A stretch of DNA of 64,000 bases from Hyphodiscus hymeniophilus. Lineage: Eukaryota; Ascomycota; Leotiomycetes; Helotiales; Hyphodiscaceae. The notes below the pieces were generated by a model. That model did no database searches, was not told where the DNA came from, and saw nothing but the letters and a program-made list of their open reading frames with translations. Location of the stretch: contig VNKQ01000011.1 in NCBI GenBank assembly GCA_016508695.1, forward strand, positions 62,001-126,000. The letters run 5' to 3'. Below, piece after piece: positions 35,603 to 46,625 of this stretch (position 1 is the first letter of the stretch; each line of letters starts with the position of its first letter). The translations under genes were made by a program, and so were the position numbers.

Positions 35603-38600
35603 ATGTCTTCATCTAACCCCTCCGCTGGGAAGCCAAATCCCAAAGATGCTCCTTCGACCGAACTTATTAGCAACCCCTTTGATACTCTCTTCGATGGGGA
35701 TGAATCTGAGGATGAATGGTGGGACGAGGAGGAGGACAGCATATTTACTACACAGAAGACTACGACCACAGCAGGAATGGCACAATGGCCTGGTAATGTG
35801 GAGGGAGCTGATGCTGGAAGTGTGCCTAAACCTCCTCGCACAAGCCCTCGCAAGCCTGACAAGCGGTACTCGGTCCAAAAGCCGACGCGGAATAAATCCA
35901 AGGGCAGGGTGAAGAAACAAACTGCAAAGGCTGGCATTAAGGTGGTCACAACCTTCTCGAGACAGGGCGCAGGACCACAACCAGTATCACTGCAGCCTCC
36001 GAAAACAATGCCTCAAACGGGATGTTTCGTCGATTTAGCCGCTCTTCAGGCTCTCAATGGGGAATCGATACAGACTTCTGGGAGTTTCTGGAAGAGAAAG
36101 AAGGACCTTGCAAGGACTACAGATACGATGCCATCAGTTCCTAGCAATGCCGTGAGAATTATGGAAAGGAGACAATCTCAGAGCCTTGTTCCTTCTCCAA
36201 TTCGATCACACGATGAGTTATCTCCAAACGACCGCCCTATCGTCATCGGACTCTCCATCCCTTCAGATGATGTGGCCGAGCATACTTTGAGCCCACAAAC
36301 AGCAACATCAGACCTCTCAAGGATCGTCCGTAGCTATGAGCATCGCACTCCGACAAGTTATGCCCCGGACACCCCCACAATCATCATTACCCCAGCACAA
36401 GAAAGCCCTTCATGGTCACCATTAGAGGCAAACAGCGCTTCTCAGAGCCGGCATGCCCGGGCTGCGTCAAGTATCTATTCTCAGAGCCCACATAACGCTA
36501 TGGGAATATATACTGATCGTAATGCACCTCCTATACCTCAAATGCCAGCTTCGGTTCTCGAGCAAGAGCGACAAAGGGTTGCTGCCCAGAGAAGCTATTT
36601 TTCACCAGACTCGGAAGATGGCACTGGCTGGGGGAATGGAGAAACAGAGCATGCCTCATCGTCCAAGTCTCGCGTTGTGTCTTCGTGCACACTTTTCGAG
36701 GAAGATGAGAGCCCAATTGTCGCAAGGAAAGGGCGCGCCATTTCAATATCTACAAAATCAATAAAGCATGCCAGTATCAACACAGTCGCGACTCGCCGAT
36801 CAACGGGCTGGTGGAATTATATCACAACTCCATTTTTAACTCGATCTAATACGGCGGCTACAGGAGGAGTCTTCGAGGATCAGCAAGCCCCCGCTCTTCC
36901 CAGCTTAGCTCTTGCAGCTGCCAAGGCAGAGGAAGCACAGAGAGATAGAACATCATGGGAGAAGCAATTCTCCCCACTGACGCCCGAAACGACAATCACA
37001 GAACGGCCTGAATCATGGTGGCAGTCTGATTTAAAAGACGAGCAGGCGAAAGATTTGAATTCTGAGGAGCCACCCCCAATGCTGCACGAGACGAGACACA
37101 AAGCTCAACGCTCGAGTGGCACTATTCCATTTGTGCTCTCGGAAGTTGCTGTGATTACAGTACCGACTATGTCGAGCGTTGCCGCCGTTAATTCTGGTTC
37201 CACAACGGATCGTGGCTTGGCTGGATTATCACTTGCGAGGAGTGCTTCTGGGCTCAGCTCAAGTGATGCAGAAGTGACAATATTATCTAATGCTCCAAAT
37301 ACCAGACGCCTTCAAACCCATAATCCGTATACGCAGCCTTCGTTAGGTGATTTGAGCGACTCAGCAAACCAGACCCGGTCTGCTACCCAGCAGCTCATAC
37401 AACCCGTCAGAGCCGCAATCGTTCAAGCTCCTTCTCGACCTCAGCAATCTCCTGGAGATGCGCCTCCACCGCCATACTCCCCATCTCCATCCCGTGTCCC
37501 TCTTTATCGCGCCATCCTTCCTCCTGAGAACCCATCTAATCCTGCAAATCTTTCAAATCTCCAATACCCAGTCTCGCCTGGCCCCTTATCACCTGGTATG
37601 CAACAAGCCATGTCTGGAGGGAGTGGTATTCCTATGTCTAATGTCCCGTTAACTACGCCTCCTCGGCGAGCTATCAACCTCAACTCAGGATATTCTGCGG
37701 AACTACCTGCCAGAGATCGTGCAATGCCAGTTACCACTGAGTTTTTACAGCCTCCAAAAAAGGCGCAAAAGGCAGAATCAAAGCGGAGACGTCATGAGAA
37801 GGAAGATGCGACCGCCCGTAAAGCTGGTGGTTGGTGGCGGGGACGGGGATGTATCCCAGACCGTGGATGCTATGGCCGCAGTGGTGCTGAAGGTCGCAAG
37901 AGACGTCGCTGGTACATTGGTTTGACTACTGGCTTTATCACAATGATGATTGTTGTGATTGCCCTGGCCACGACTCTGCATAGGAAGACGCATACTGTCA
38001 TTGGACCCTCTCAGTGGGTGAACCTTACGGGATTTCCACCTATCTTTACTGGTTTATCAACAGTGGCTGCTCCAGTCAACATTGTCACCAATACCGGCTG
38101 CGTTTTCCCAGCAACACAATGGAGCTGCGATTTGCCCAAAGAACTGCAAGCTTCCGTTGCTCCAAATCAACCTAGTCAGCCAAATTTTCTGCTTAACATT
38201 CAGTGGGATAACAGCAGCTCTACAAATACTACCTTCGCCAACGTCACTGGCAATCCTAACTTGGTGACTCGGGCTGGCAATGCCGTGTCGGCAGGACAGC
38301 TTATCAAGAGGGTATTACTCAAATCTCGACAAATCGTCTCCTTCTCGCCCAATCCAGCTCCTCCGTCGTACGCCGAGAATTTCTTCTTGGGCAACACCAC
38401 AGACAGCATTGTATCTGCGGATAAAGCTGGAGAGCCGACGCCATTCTATATCTCGTTCGTCCAGCCAACGAATTCCTCATCTAATACCAAAAGACAAGTA
38501 CAGGAACGAACTTTAGATCCGTTCCCAAACGTCACAGATATCATCCCCGCACCGAGTCTCAATAAGGACGGCACCTCTGCACCCGCAAATCTCCTCCCGC

Positions 38601-39190
38601 TCCCATCCCAGCAACCAGTCAAACTCTACGACCGTGGCCTTCCAACCGAACATTATGGCTTCTACACCTATTTTGACCGCTCCATATTCCTCAAGTCAAT
38701 CAAGCTACTTAACAGCACGGACTCAGCGGACGGAGAAGTCCCCGATGACCAAAATGGCGGCGCTACTGAAGTAGAAGCTGCATTCCGTTGCACTTGGGCT
38801 CAAACGCGCTTCTTAGTTCAAATCTGGACTCGAATGAATTCGACTGCCAGACTGAATAACGCAACAAGCACAGTTTCCACGTCTGTTTCACCAGGAAACG
38901 ACTTCACCCAGCCTGGCTCTTTCCCATACCCTATCACGATCACGACAGATCGTCATGGTGGGGATCCGGCGCTGAAGATGTTGTATTGCTACGAGATGGA
39001 TGATAGGGAGGGTATCGTGAAGGGTAGTGGGCAGATTAATGCAGAGAATAGAGGGTTTGGGGGAACTGTCATCAATCCGGCCCCGAGTGTGTTCGCGAAT
39101 AGTTCCAATCCTGCATTGGGAGGTTTTGATGGCGGGACGGGAGGGTGTAGCTGTTCTTGGAGCAACTTTGGGAAGGTTACGAACACTTAG
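35603..39190 (+). CDS. Large single-pass membrane protein of unknown function
   Basis: One exon encodes 1195 residues. About 770 N-terminal residues are Ser/Pro/Thr-rich and likely disordered, starting with an acidic patch (DGDESEDEWWDEEEDS). They include a PPPYSP motif that could bind a WW domain such as that of Rsp5. A basic block (GRKRRRW) precedes one membrane segment at about residues 773-795 (IGLTTGFITMMIVVIALATTL). By the positive-inside rule the N-terminal part is cytosolic and the last 400 residues are extracytosolic; this part has many Asn-X-Ser/Thr sites and a few cysteines. Blocks such as RCTWAQTRFLVQIWTRM and GGDPALKMLYCYEMDDREG look like a folded, conserved core. I do not recognise a named family. 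The layout suits a plasma-membrane or wall-facing protein. Confidence 0.85.
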   Translation: MSSSNPSAGKPNPKDAPSTELISNPFDTLFDGDESEDEWWDEEEDSIFTTQKTTTTAGMAQWPGNVEGADAGSVPKPPRTSPRKPDKRYSVQKPTRNKSKGRVKKQTAKAGIKVVTTFSRQGAGPQPVSLQPPKTMPQTGCFVDLAALQALNGESIQTSGSFWKRKKDLARTTDTMPSVPSNAVRIMERRQSQSLVPSPIRSHDELSPNDRPIVIGLSIPSDDVAEHTLSPQTATSDLSRIVRSYEHRTPTSYAPDTPTIIITPAQESPSWSPLEANSASQSRHARAASSIYSQSPHNAMGIYTDRNAPPIPQMPASVLEQERQRVAAQRSYFSPDSEDGTGWGNGETEHASSSKSRVVSSCTLFEEDESPIVARKGRAISISTKSIKHASINTVATRRSTGWWNYITTPFLTRSNTAATGGVFEDQQAPALPSLALAAAKAEEAQRDRTSWEKQFSPLTPETTITERPESWWQSDLKDEQAKDLNSEEPPPMLHETRHKAQRSSGTIPFVLSEVAVITVPTMSSVAAVNSGSTTDRGLAGLSLARSASGLSSSDAEVTILSNAPNTRRLQTHNPYTQPSLGDLSDSANQTRSATQQLIQPVRAAIVQAPSRPQQSPGDAPPPPYSPSPSRVPLYRAILPPENPSNPANLSNLQYPVSPGPLSPGMQQAMSGGSGIPMSNVPLTTPPRRAINLNSGYSAELPARDRAMPVTTEFLQPPKKAQKAESKRRRHEKEDATARKAGGWWRGRGCIPDRGCYGRSGAEGRKRRRWYIGLTTGFITMMIVVIALATTLHRKTHTVIGPSQWVNLTGFPPIFTGLSTVAAPVNIVTNTGCVFPATQWSCDLPKELQASVAPNQPSQPNFLLNIQWDNSSSTNTTFANVTGNPNLVTRAGNAVSAGQLIKRVLLKSRQIVSFSPNPAPPSYAENFFLGNTTDSIVSADKAGEPTPFYISFVQPTNSSSNTKRQVQERTLDPFPNVTDIIPAPSLNKDGTSAPANLLPLPSQQPVKLYDRGLPTEHYGFYTYFDRSIFLKSIKLLNSTDSADGEVPDDQNGGATEVEAAFRCTWAQTRFLVQIWTRMNSTARLNNATSTVSTSVSPGNDFTQPGSFPYPITITTDRHGGDPALKMLYCYEMDDREGIVKGSGQINAENRGFGGTVINPAPSVFANSSNPALGGFDGGTGGCSCSWSNFGKVTNT

Positions 39191-40024
39191 TAGATCAGAC
39201 AGCGTTGGGAGATGTAGGATACGGTTATGGTTGCTTGGTTGAATAATGATGAGGGTCTAGCATAGGATAAGGGGGCATTTGCACAGGTTCATTGCGTGGA
39301 AGTTTTGCATTTGCAATGCATAACAATAAAAGGAAAAAATACTTAGATTACCTGTAAGACTTCATACGAAGCTTCTGTACAAATCGTCCGCATGATACGC
39401 TGATAGCTGGGTCAAGAAGTGTTCGCTTGCTTAGATGGGTCAAAAAGAGGAAGATGATGAAGCTTTGAGATGGCAATTCATCTTATGAGGGATTTGGGGA
39501 ATTGGCATACAAAATCATCTCATGTCACTCAAGTAATTTTATTCCAATCGCTCAGAACATCTGAGTGGTGAGGATGGCCACTCTCCTAATGCTGAGCAGA
39601 GAGGTCATCTGGCCACGATGCCTAGCTGGCTCTTTGGAGTCTTCTTCTGCCTTACTTCCAATACTTATACCTCCAAATGATGTTACACACTGGAACTCTG
39701 GCCCAAATAAGATCCAAAGAATCGGATTTCTTCTTTAGGTAGAGCTGGGATGGAAGTTCTCCAGATTCCCCTGAACATCCGTGCCCTGCCTGTCCCTGTT
39801 AAGTAGCGCGCGGCTCGACCCGAGATACATGTTGCCCTGAACCACCAGGAACCAAACTTGCATTGTTCTTTTATTCACCATCAGGTTCACAACGTCCTGC
39901 ATTTGAGTCGCGCTTTGTGCGAAGGTCTAGAATCTTCCCTTCTGTCACGGCCAAATCGCCTTGTTCCCTGACAGCTTCCAGCGGCGCAACAAATACGAAT
40001 TGACGTGAGAAGCAGACGATAAAC
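39191..40024. other. Intergenic region
   Basis: These 834 bp hold no open frame of note. They contain the 3' end of the membrane-protein transcript and the promoter of the zinc-binding protein gene. Confidence 0.6.
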
Positions 40025-40748
40025 ATGCCGTCTGTTGCTCAAGCACCCCCTTTACCTCTACTCGGCGAGAAGAGACGACGATGTGACTTCGAGGAGTATG
40101 CAGGGGTGGATACAGATATGAGTGTGATGGACATCGAGGTACAAATGAAGCTTGCTGCCAGGTAAGTCTCCTGACCATGTCCTGACAGTTGCCGCCTTGC
40201 TTGAAGTTCGAGCATAAGAGACACCCCTTGATTCTTTACAAAGCTGACAAGCTCTCAACAGTCCGCACAGACCTAGCCACCAAACCACAACCCTATCCTA
40301 CGCCAACCAAATAATCTCAGATGCCAGCGAACGTAAATACAAGATCCCTCGATCTCACTCCAAGCGAGCCAGACCTAACGGCTGGTGTGATACACGGAAT
40401 GCCGTGGACGATGTGGAAGGCGCTGCGCAAACCTACTTCAAGGCCGTAGAGTCGGGCGTCGAGAAGAAGCCAGCGAGGATTGATCTCAGTCCCTGTTATA
40501 TCTGCCACCGCAAGCCAACCGAGTTACGACACTTGGATGCCTATGCCGACTGTGAGAGCTGCTCAAAACGAACGTGCTTTATCTGCATAAGGGAGTGTGA
40601 AGGGGCTGGTCAAGAAAACTTACCGGGTGGGATATCATGGGCGAGAATGCAGCACAAGGGGAAGGTCTGCAGCCGGTGCTGTGTGGAGCGGGGTGCGGCG
40701 GGGGAAGTTTGGTGCTTGGGATGCTTAAGGGCTCATGATGGAGATTAA
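40025..40748 (+). CDS. Small cysteine-rich, probably zinc-binding protein of unknown function
   Basis: Two exons (40025-40161 and 40262-40748) join in frame across a 100-bp intron with a GTAAGT donor, giving 207 residues. The N-terminal half is charged with no domain (GEKRRRCDFEEY; KYKIPRSHSKRARPNGW could carry a nuclear signal). The C-terminal half has a dense series of metal ligands: CYIC (124/127), CESC (143/146), CFIC (151/154), C158, CSRCC (182/185/186) and CLGC (197/200). This spacing suggests two or three zinc sites of RING, PHD or LIM-like type, but it matches none of these consensus patterns well. Nuclear localisation and a protein-binding role are inferred only from the basic segment and zinc pattern. 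A GGTAAGT donor and an AACAG acceptor support the splice. Confidence 0.72.
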
Positions 40749-43381
40749 CGATGGGTGTTGTATCATGGTTATGATTTTGAAGATGTGCGACATGCTGTTG
40801 AGTGGGGCAACGAGAGGGCACAAACTGCCGTGGGAGTTTCAGCGGTTATACCCCATACTCATACATGCCTTGTAAGATTCTTTGGCAGATGGGAACGCTT
40901 CCTTGTATTCAGAGAAAGCAAATAAAGATTTGTCTCATTCATGGGCTGTTATTTATGTATTATCTGCATGGTGAGACTGCTGAGAGCTGGGTGTTTCTAA
41001 CCCTTTGAGTGTTTAGTAGTAAGTTAACCCTAGTTTATTCTAAGCAAGTGCTCTTTATAAGGTAGTTAGCAACATAGAGAAACTGTCATAAATACACTTT
41101 AGACTCTCCACATTACCACTGGCATTAAAAATAGGCAAAGGAAAGTCTCTATCAACCATCATCTTAGTCGCATGCATTTCCGGATGTTCCTTTCAGCAAG
41201 ATACCACATTCCGGCAATAAAATGCACCATATCCACAAGCAAGATCGTTGACCCCTGACATAGCTCTACGTCACATGTTCAACTGACGCCAAATTCTTAG
41301 CAGGGACTATAAAGTTTATCTCTGAGCTCGACGCATACTACAATGCAAGTCATGGCTCTGATGGAGTCCGTGATTACAAGGCTCGGATAGGGCGTTGAAT
41401 AAGGAGTTAGTCTGCGTGTCTGTGGAAGATAATGGTTCAGTCGTACTTCTAGGTTGCTTGGGAGTTGTGATGCTGAGCATCTAGACAGCTCGAAGGCCGG
41501 TTTTGATGGACGGTTCTGTCGATGTAGAATTTTGGTGTCGGTGTCGATGTCGATATAAAAGTTGGTGTCGAAATGGATAGCTTTCGAGATGCTCGACACT
41601 GTCGACGGCATAATCATCACTGCAATGAAGTGGGAAGGCGGTACTTCTGGCGAGAAAAAAAATAAATTGAAAGAAAGGAAAGGTTGAGAATATACCATTC
41701 CAATTCCTGGACTTTGATGGGTGCAAGTCGGCTGTTGGCGTTGATATAATCAACCTTGTTTGGGGGATGCTGAGGTCTGAGGAACGAGATCAGCGAGCAC
41801 TCGCCGACTTAAATAAGTAGCAGGGCTAGTGGGGAAGCACAACCAAGCCAGCACCATTGTCGCCATTTTGATGCATTGCTGAGAGGGTAAAGACTGGATT
41901 TGACGAAGTTATTTAGGTGCTTTGTGGTCAGAACTCTGCTTGGTCGTTGTTTCCTTTCCAACTACAAGGATGGTTTGGTTTGCTCGGATATCATAACTTC
42001 GCTATGTTTCTTCTCCTTCTTTGTCGATTCTTTGAATGATAAGTGAGAAGAATAGCTTTGGAGAAGTCCACAAACAACATCTTCTTTATCAGATCTATTA
42101 TCTGGTTTTCACGCCAAGTTTTAGGCCCAACTGAACGTCCGCTGTATGACCAGCGTCAATGCGTTCTGTTTGGATTGCGAACAACAAAGCAAAGGGCAAG
42201 CGGCATCGATCTGCCTCACTCTATTATACAAACCTTCCTGCCCATATCCACCTCAATTGTCAATCTCAGCAAACATGTGACTCATCGGAGTTTCAAGGCG
42301 CTATTTGCCGGCCAAAGTGAGGCTCTAAAGCAGTTAGTTTTGCTTGTTGGCAAATTTTCCTCTTTATTGTTTCTCATGGGAACGCTACAAACAGAGGATT
42401 AACAGCTTTCATCCCTGTAAGAGGCTGCAAGGGATTGATCTCATATATATTTGTGGATTCCGAGGCTTTGACCAGCGACGTGAAAGACCGGATCTTCTGG
42501 CATAAACTGATGCCAATGAGGGGGGTTACCGCCTAATTGCTTATGGAATTATCATCAATGCCTCCGATGAAGAACTGGGAGCTCAAAGTTCTGGACTCAT
42601 ATGGACTTGTCACCACTTGGACACAAAACCAGATGGATCTGACACAGTTAGTATCGCAACACAGGATGGATATAGAGGTCTAGAAAGCTCCCAAGCTGGA
42701 ATTCCTGCAGGATCGGTACAGTGTCCCTTCGTGACAGTGCATCTAGCACATCCCGCCATTTTCCCAGAAAGGTCTTTCTCACCTGTGGGATGGAAAATCC
42801 AACTTGGGTCCAACCTTTAGAGGGTTGGCGAGTCCCAATGTAAAGTCCCTCTGCATAGTCATGTTGGACTGGATCCCATGTCTGTATTGGATTCGGTACA
42901 CGAATATAATCATTGTCAGTAACAAGAAAGTCCATGGGCCATTGACTCAGACCAGGCCATGGAGTCCACCAATTTGAGAAATAAATGACTGGCTTTCCGG
43001 AATGATAGGAATCGAAAGTATATAACAGATAGCATAGCATTTAGAAGTCCTTGGGTATTGCGTTTCATCTGTAACAATGGATTTCAAACAACTTCCTTCT
43101 GGGGAGGCCTTGCCAGTTTTAAAGATTCCAGGTTTTACCTGCTCCTCTACCCCAGACTCAATGTCTTGGAGCTTACCAAGAACAATGCCAATAACAATGT
43201 TGTGAAGGTACTCACTTTCACTTCACTTACGCGTCCGAGATCTCTCCCGCATGGTTTCTCGCTTATCCGAATAAACAGCACGCTACTGTTGATATTCGAC
43301 TTCGTCTTCTCCTCACCGCGACCGTTCCTCAAACCGAAACATCAACCGAAGCATTAATTAATAACCGCCAAACTTGCTATC
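40749..43381. other. Long stretch without a recognisable gene
   Basis: Frames of 119-133 codons exist (41297-41698 minus, 42043-42402 plus, 42648-43040 minus). The last reads somewhat protein-like (a Trp- and Tyr-rich stretch) but I found no splice partners or domain. Imperfect GGTGTCGATGTCG-type repeats occur near 41517-41570. The right end is the leader of the 2EXR gene. Confidence 0.5.
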
Positions 43382-44595
43382 ATGGCGACGTTTCGAACCA
43401 TTCCGGTCGAGATCCGACTAATGATTTGGGAGCTCGTCGATGAACCCCGAGTCGTGTATGTCAACCACGCCGTTCCGCCTTACAAAGCCGCCGTCCAGAC
43501 CCGTCGCAAAATCATCCAGGAGGAAAAGCCTCTCTCACTTTACATCTGTAAAGAGTCTCGAGAAGCGGCACTCAAGAGGTATAGCAGCTTCTTCTCAGTA
43601 ACCGTCCCACGTTGGTCGTACAACGGACCTCGTACATACAAAGCCATCGACGCCATTTGTCGACATGTTGATGTTCCGGAATACAAAGGCACCAAAGAGG
43701 AGAAAGAGCATCCGAACTACCGCTGCTCTAAAGATTTTATGGAAGAGAAACTCACGGACTTTGTTAATGATCGTAATGGAAGGGGGGGATATTGGATGAA
43801 GAAAGTTACATCTGCTGCACATGGATGGGCCCTTGTACCTTTTCCATCGGTAAGCATAATCGTCTCATACAGTTTTGTGCTTCTTGATCTTACTTACTTA
43901 CAATATATACCCCTTCTTCATATACTTAATTTGTTCCTGACATTCCCTCCTGCTACACAAAAGTCTCTGTCTGTTCTTTGAAACACAGCCTCTGAAACAC
44001 TTGCTAACTTGCTGATTGTCAGTGGTTTGACCCTGAAATAGACACACTCTTAATGAACCTGGGCGCCGGAATGACCTTTCAACCTCTCATTTGGCAACTC
44101 AAGAATAGCCCAGATTTTACGAAATTGCGCAAGCTATCGTTGGGAGTTCCAACGCTGGACTGCTTTGCAGCACTTGCCCCAGCCGCCAGCTCCATTTCCG
44201 CTGCCAGCGAGCCCCGGTGGGATGTGAGACAGGCATTGAATGGCGGGTTCTGGCACCTGCCACAACTGCAGAGTTTGGATGTGCGCTTCCTCAGCAATGG
44301 GGAAACCTTCATTTTTGAAATCGATACCAAAGGTCTTCTGAAGGAAGGGCAATGGGCGTACTCGCCTGACCTTAATAATAGAATTGGTTCCGGGCCGATA
44401 CTGCGGTGGACCGTTATTCTTGGCAAAGTGGAGGGAAAGAGCCTCACACAAGTGGTTTCAAAGTGGGCACCGAATCATCGTCGATGGAAAATGGACAGGC
44501 AGGAGATCTTAGGTGTGGTTGTACATCGTGGAGGAGAACCAGAGAAGGTACTCTTGGTGGGCGGGGATGGCGAGACTTATCTGGGACCTCGATGA
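43382..44595 (+). CDS. 2EXR-domain protein (F-box-like fungal family)
   Basis: Two exons (43382-43849 and 44023-44595) around a 173-bp intron give 346 residues. The N-terminus has the 2EXR signature, in which a short F-box-like helix pair leads into conserved Arg/Glu motifs: FRTIPVEIRLMIWELVDEPRVVYV near residues 4-27, and later SLYICKESREAALKRY. The family is greatly expanded in filamentous ascomycetes. Its biochemical role is not established; a link to ubiquitin ligases is often proposed from the F-box resemblance. The second exon has no catalytic motif (GMTFQPLIWQLKNSPDFTKL, then LPQLQSLDVRFLS, typical of the C-terminal part). The intron is longer than its neighbours but has GTAAGC and TTGTCAG ends. 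Confidence 0.82.
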
Positions 44596-45939
44596 ATCGA
44601 CCACCGACCGTTGATCTTCGATAGCACAAATCATGCAACGCCTACAAATGCAAGGATTGCGGAGTATATGCATGGCAAGCGGCGCTATCCTTTTGTGTCT
44701 CTGGACGGTCATATCTTTTGATCAATCAAGTAGGCGAAAAGAACGCTTGCGTCTAAGAAAAATAAACGTATGCTTGGAATTTCAGAAGTCGCCTTGGAAG
44801 CTGGAGCGAAGCAAGGAGGATTGGCATACCATGGCGTGACTTCAGGGGTTTCTTCTTTTCATATTTTGCAGATGTACCACGGTGTGTTGCAGATGCTTGC
44901 TGCACTACCTAGTTACATCGAAATGCCACTCTCATCAGTCCAATAGAGACTTCTTATTGTTTATGGAATGACCTGTCACTCTGAGAAGGTAAGGTAAGAC
45001 AGGAGATCAAATGACAGAAATCTGCGTTCAATCCACATCAGTCCCTGCCAAAGCTGCCAAAACTTTCGCAAGCTGCAGACTTCAAGACTCGCAAGTGCGG
45101 GACACGGCAGAGCTAGGAGCTACCCAAAATACGTATGCAGATTGAAAGAGGATCAGACGGGAACAGATCGCAAGCAGCTTGATCTCGAGACCACTGTCCC
45201 TCGACAGATGTGAAAGATCTGAGCTGGCTGAGAATAGGAGAGGACTGAACAGCTTCTTAGCCGGTCCTTCGATCCATCATCCGTCTATATAGAACCCTCT
45301 TCACTGCTTCTTCATGACAGGAAGGAGGCCTGAAGAGTTCATAGACTCGAGGTTTTCGAGGAGTTCTACATCGCAAGCGTCTGCTCCCATAGTGGGTGAA
45401 GAACACCTGAACTATTTAATAGAAGGCTATGTCTTCGAACCAAAGAGTCGTTACTCTGAGCCCGAGGGGTTTGGATGTGGTTTGGAGCGTCTAAGGTATC
45501 GTTGGGAAGCCAGCACGATTATTTTCTAGACGAGGTAATTCTACCTCGGTTGTTGACACGTGAGGGTGAGGTGTGCTTGAAAACGGACCTCTATAATTGG
45601 TCTCAACTACTCGTTTCCTGGTGACACCAAGCAAACTACTGCCTCAGGCTAGAGGTGCTTGAATATCGTAGCTTAGGGGATTTGATAAGTGCTGCCCAGG
45701 GGCGGCTCAATCAAGATTGAGCGCCACCCCCGACCGAATGGAAAGGGGGAAGGACGGGAAGCATTTGGTCAGTCCCGCAACTCCAGAATTCTTCGCATCG
45801 TTCTGCATCCTACAACAACCGATTTCTATCGCTTTGCTACCTCACGACTCTCTACCAGATATTGATCTTTGGGAGAATCCCTATCACGTGCTCGGTATCT
45901 ACCAAGTTGACACCCAGCTTTCCACCATCATCCATCATA
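44596..45939. other. Intergenic region
   Basis: These 1.3 kb contain no supported gene. The right 200 bp form the promoter and leader of the small secreted protein gene. A CACGTGA element lies near 45556. Confidence 0.55.
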
Positions 45940-46625
45940 ATGAGGCTCATTACCGCGTTACAAGTCCTTTGCTTTGGCTGGGGTTTCCAACTCAGCGCTC
46001 AAGCCCATATCATTGCAGAGCGATCCCAGGAGGTAAGCCAATTCAACTAGAGTATTGAAGACAACCTATCTAACATGCGAACAGAAGGTTTTGGACGCGG
46101 CGCATGCTGTTGTCGCGAATGCTATTCCAGTGAGTCACATGATCATCAAATGCATGCGATGTTTTACTGACAATGCTTTTAGGAGAACGGCGTCATATGC
46201 TGGCCACAAGGCTTCTCCGGCGCAGACGAGCAGGACACGCTCTACAATATCATAAAGCTCGCCCACGACCCCGACCCCAGAAGGGTCCTCATCTCGCCCC
46301 CAAAGTCTTGCACCATCAAAGCCTGCCACAATGAAGCTGCGCTCATCGTGTGCAACGATGTAAGTCCTTTCTACCTGTTTGCTGCGTACATGTATACTGA
46401 CTACGTGACGAGAATGCTCACCCAGTCTCAACCACAGCCCAGTCTCTGGGCTATCTGGCGTGGAGAATCATCCATCGCAATGACTGCGGGAATGAGAACA
46501 GCGACGTCTGCGGCCAGCAATTTAGTAGAGGGGGTTGGAATGTGATTCTGCGCCATGTGAGTGAGGAGGAGTGCGTTTCTGGGGTTCTGGCTCGGGATGT
46601 GAAGGAGAATCATGATTGGCAGTAA
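45940..46625 (+). CDS. Small secreted cysteine-rich protein, unknown function (effector-like)
   Basis: Four exons (45940-46032, 46085-46129, 46183-46359, 46413-46625) encode 175 residues. All three introns are 52-53 bp and phase 0, with GTAAGC/GTGAGT/GTAAGT donors and AG acceptors. Without splicing no frame longer than about 65 codons is seen. The first 22 residues form a signal peptide (MRLITALQVLCFGWGFQLSAQA). The mature part has seven cysteines at 52, 89, 94, 103, 130, 138 and 159, no transmembrane segment and no GPI signal. Motifs include ICWPQGFSGAD, RVLISPPKSCTIKAC and DCGNENSDVC. An odd cysteine number leaves one unpaired unless the protein dimerises. I do not recognise the family. Size, secretion and cysteine content fit fungal effectors or secreted ecological factors, but this is inference. 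Confidence 0.78.

Noticed and set aside
42648..43040. 130-codon minus-strand frame with a Trp/Tyr-rich start
   Set aside because: Reads somewhat protein-like but has no splice partner, motif or conserved neighbour; not enough to call.
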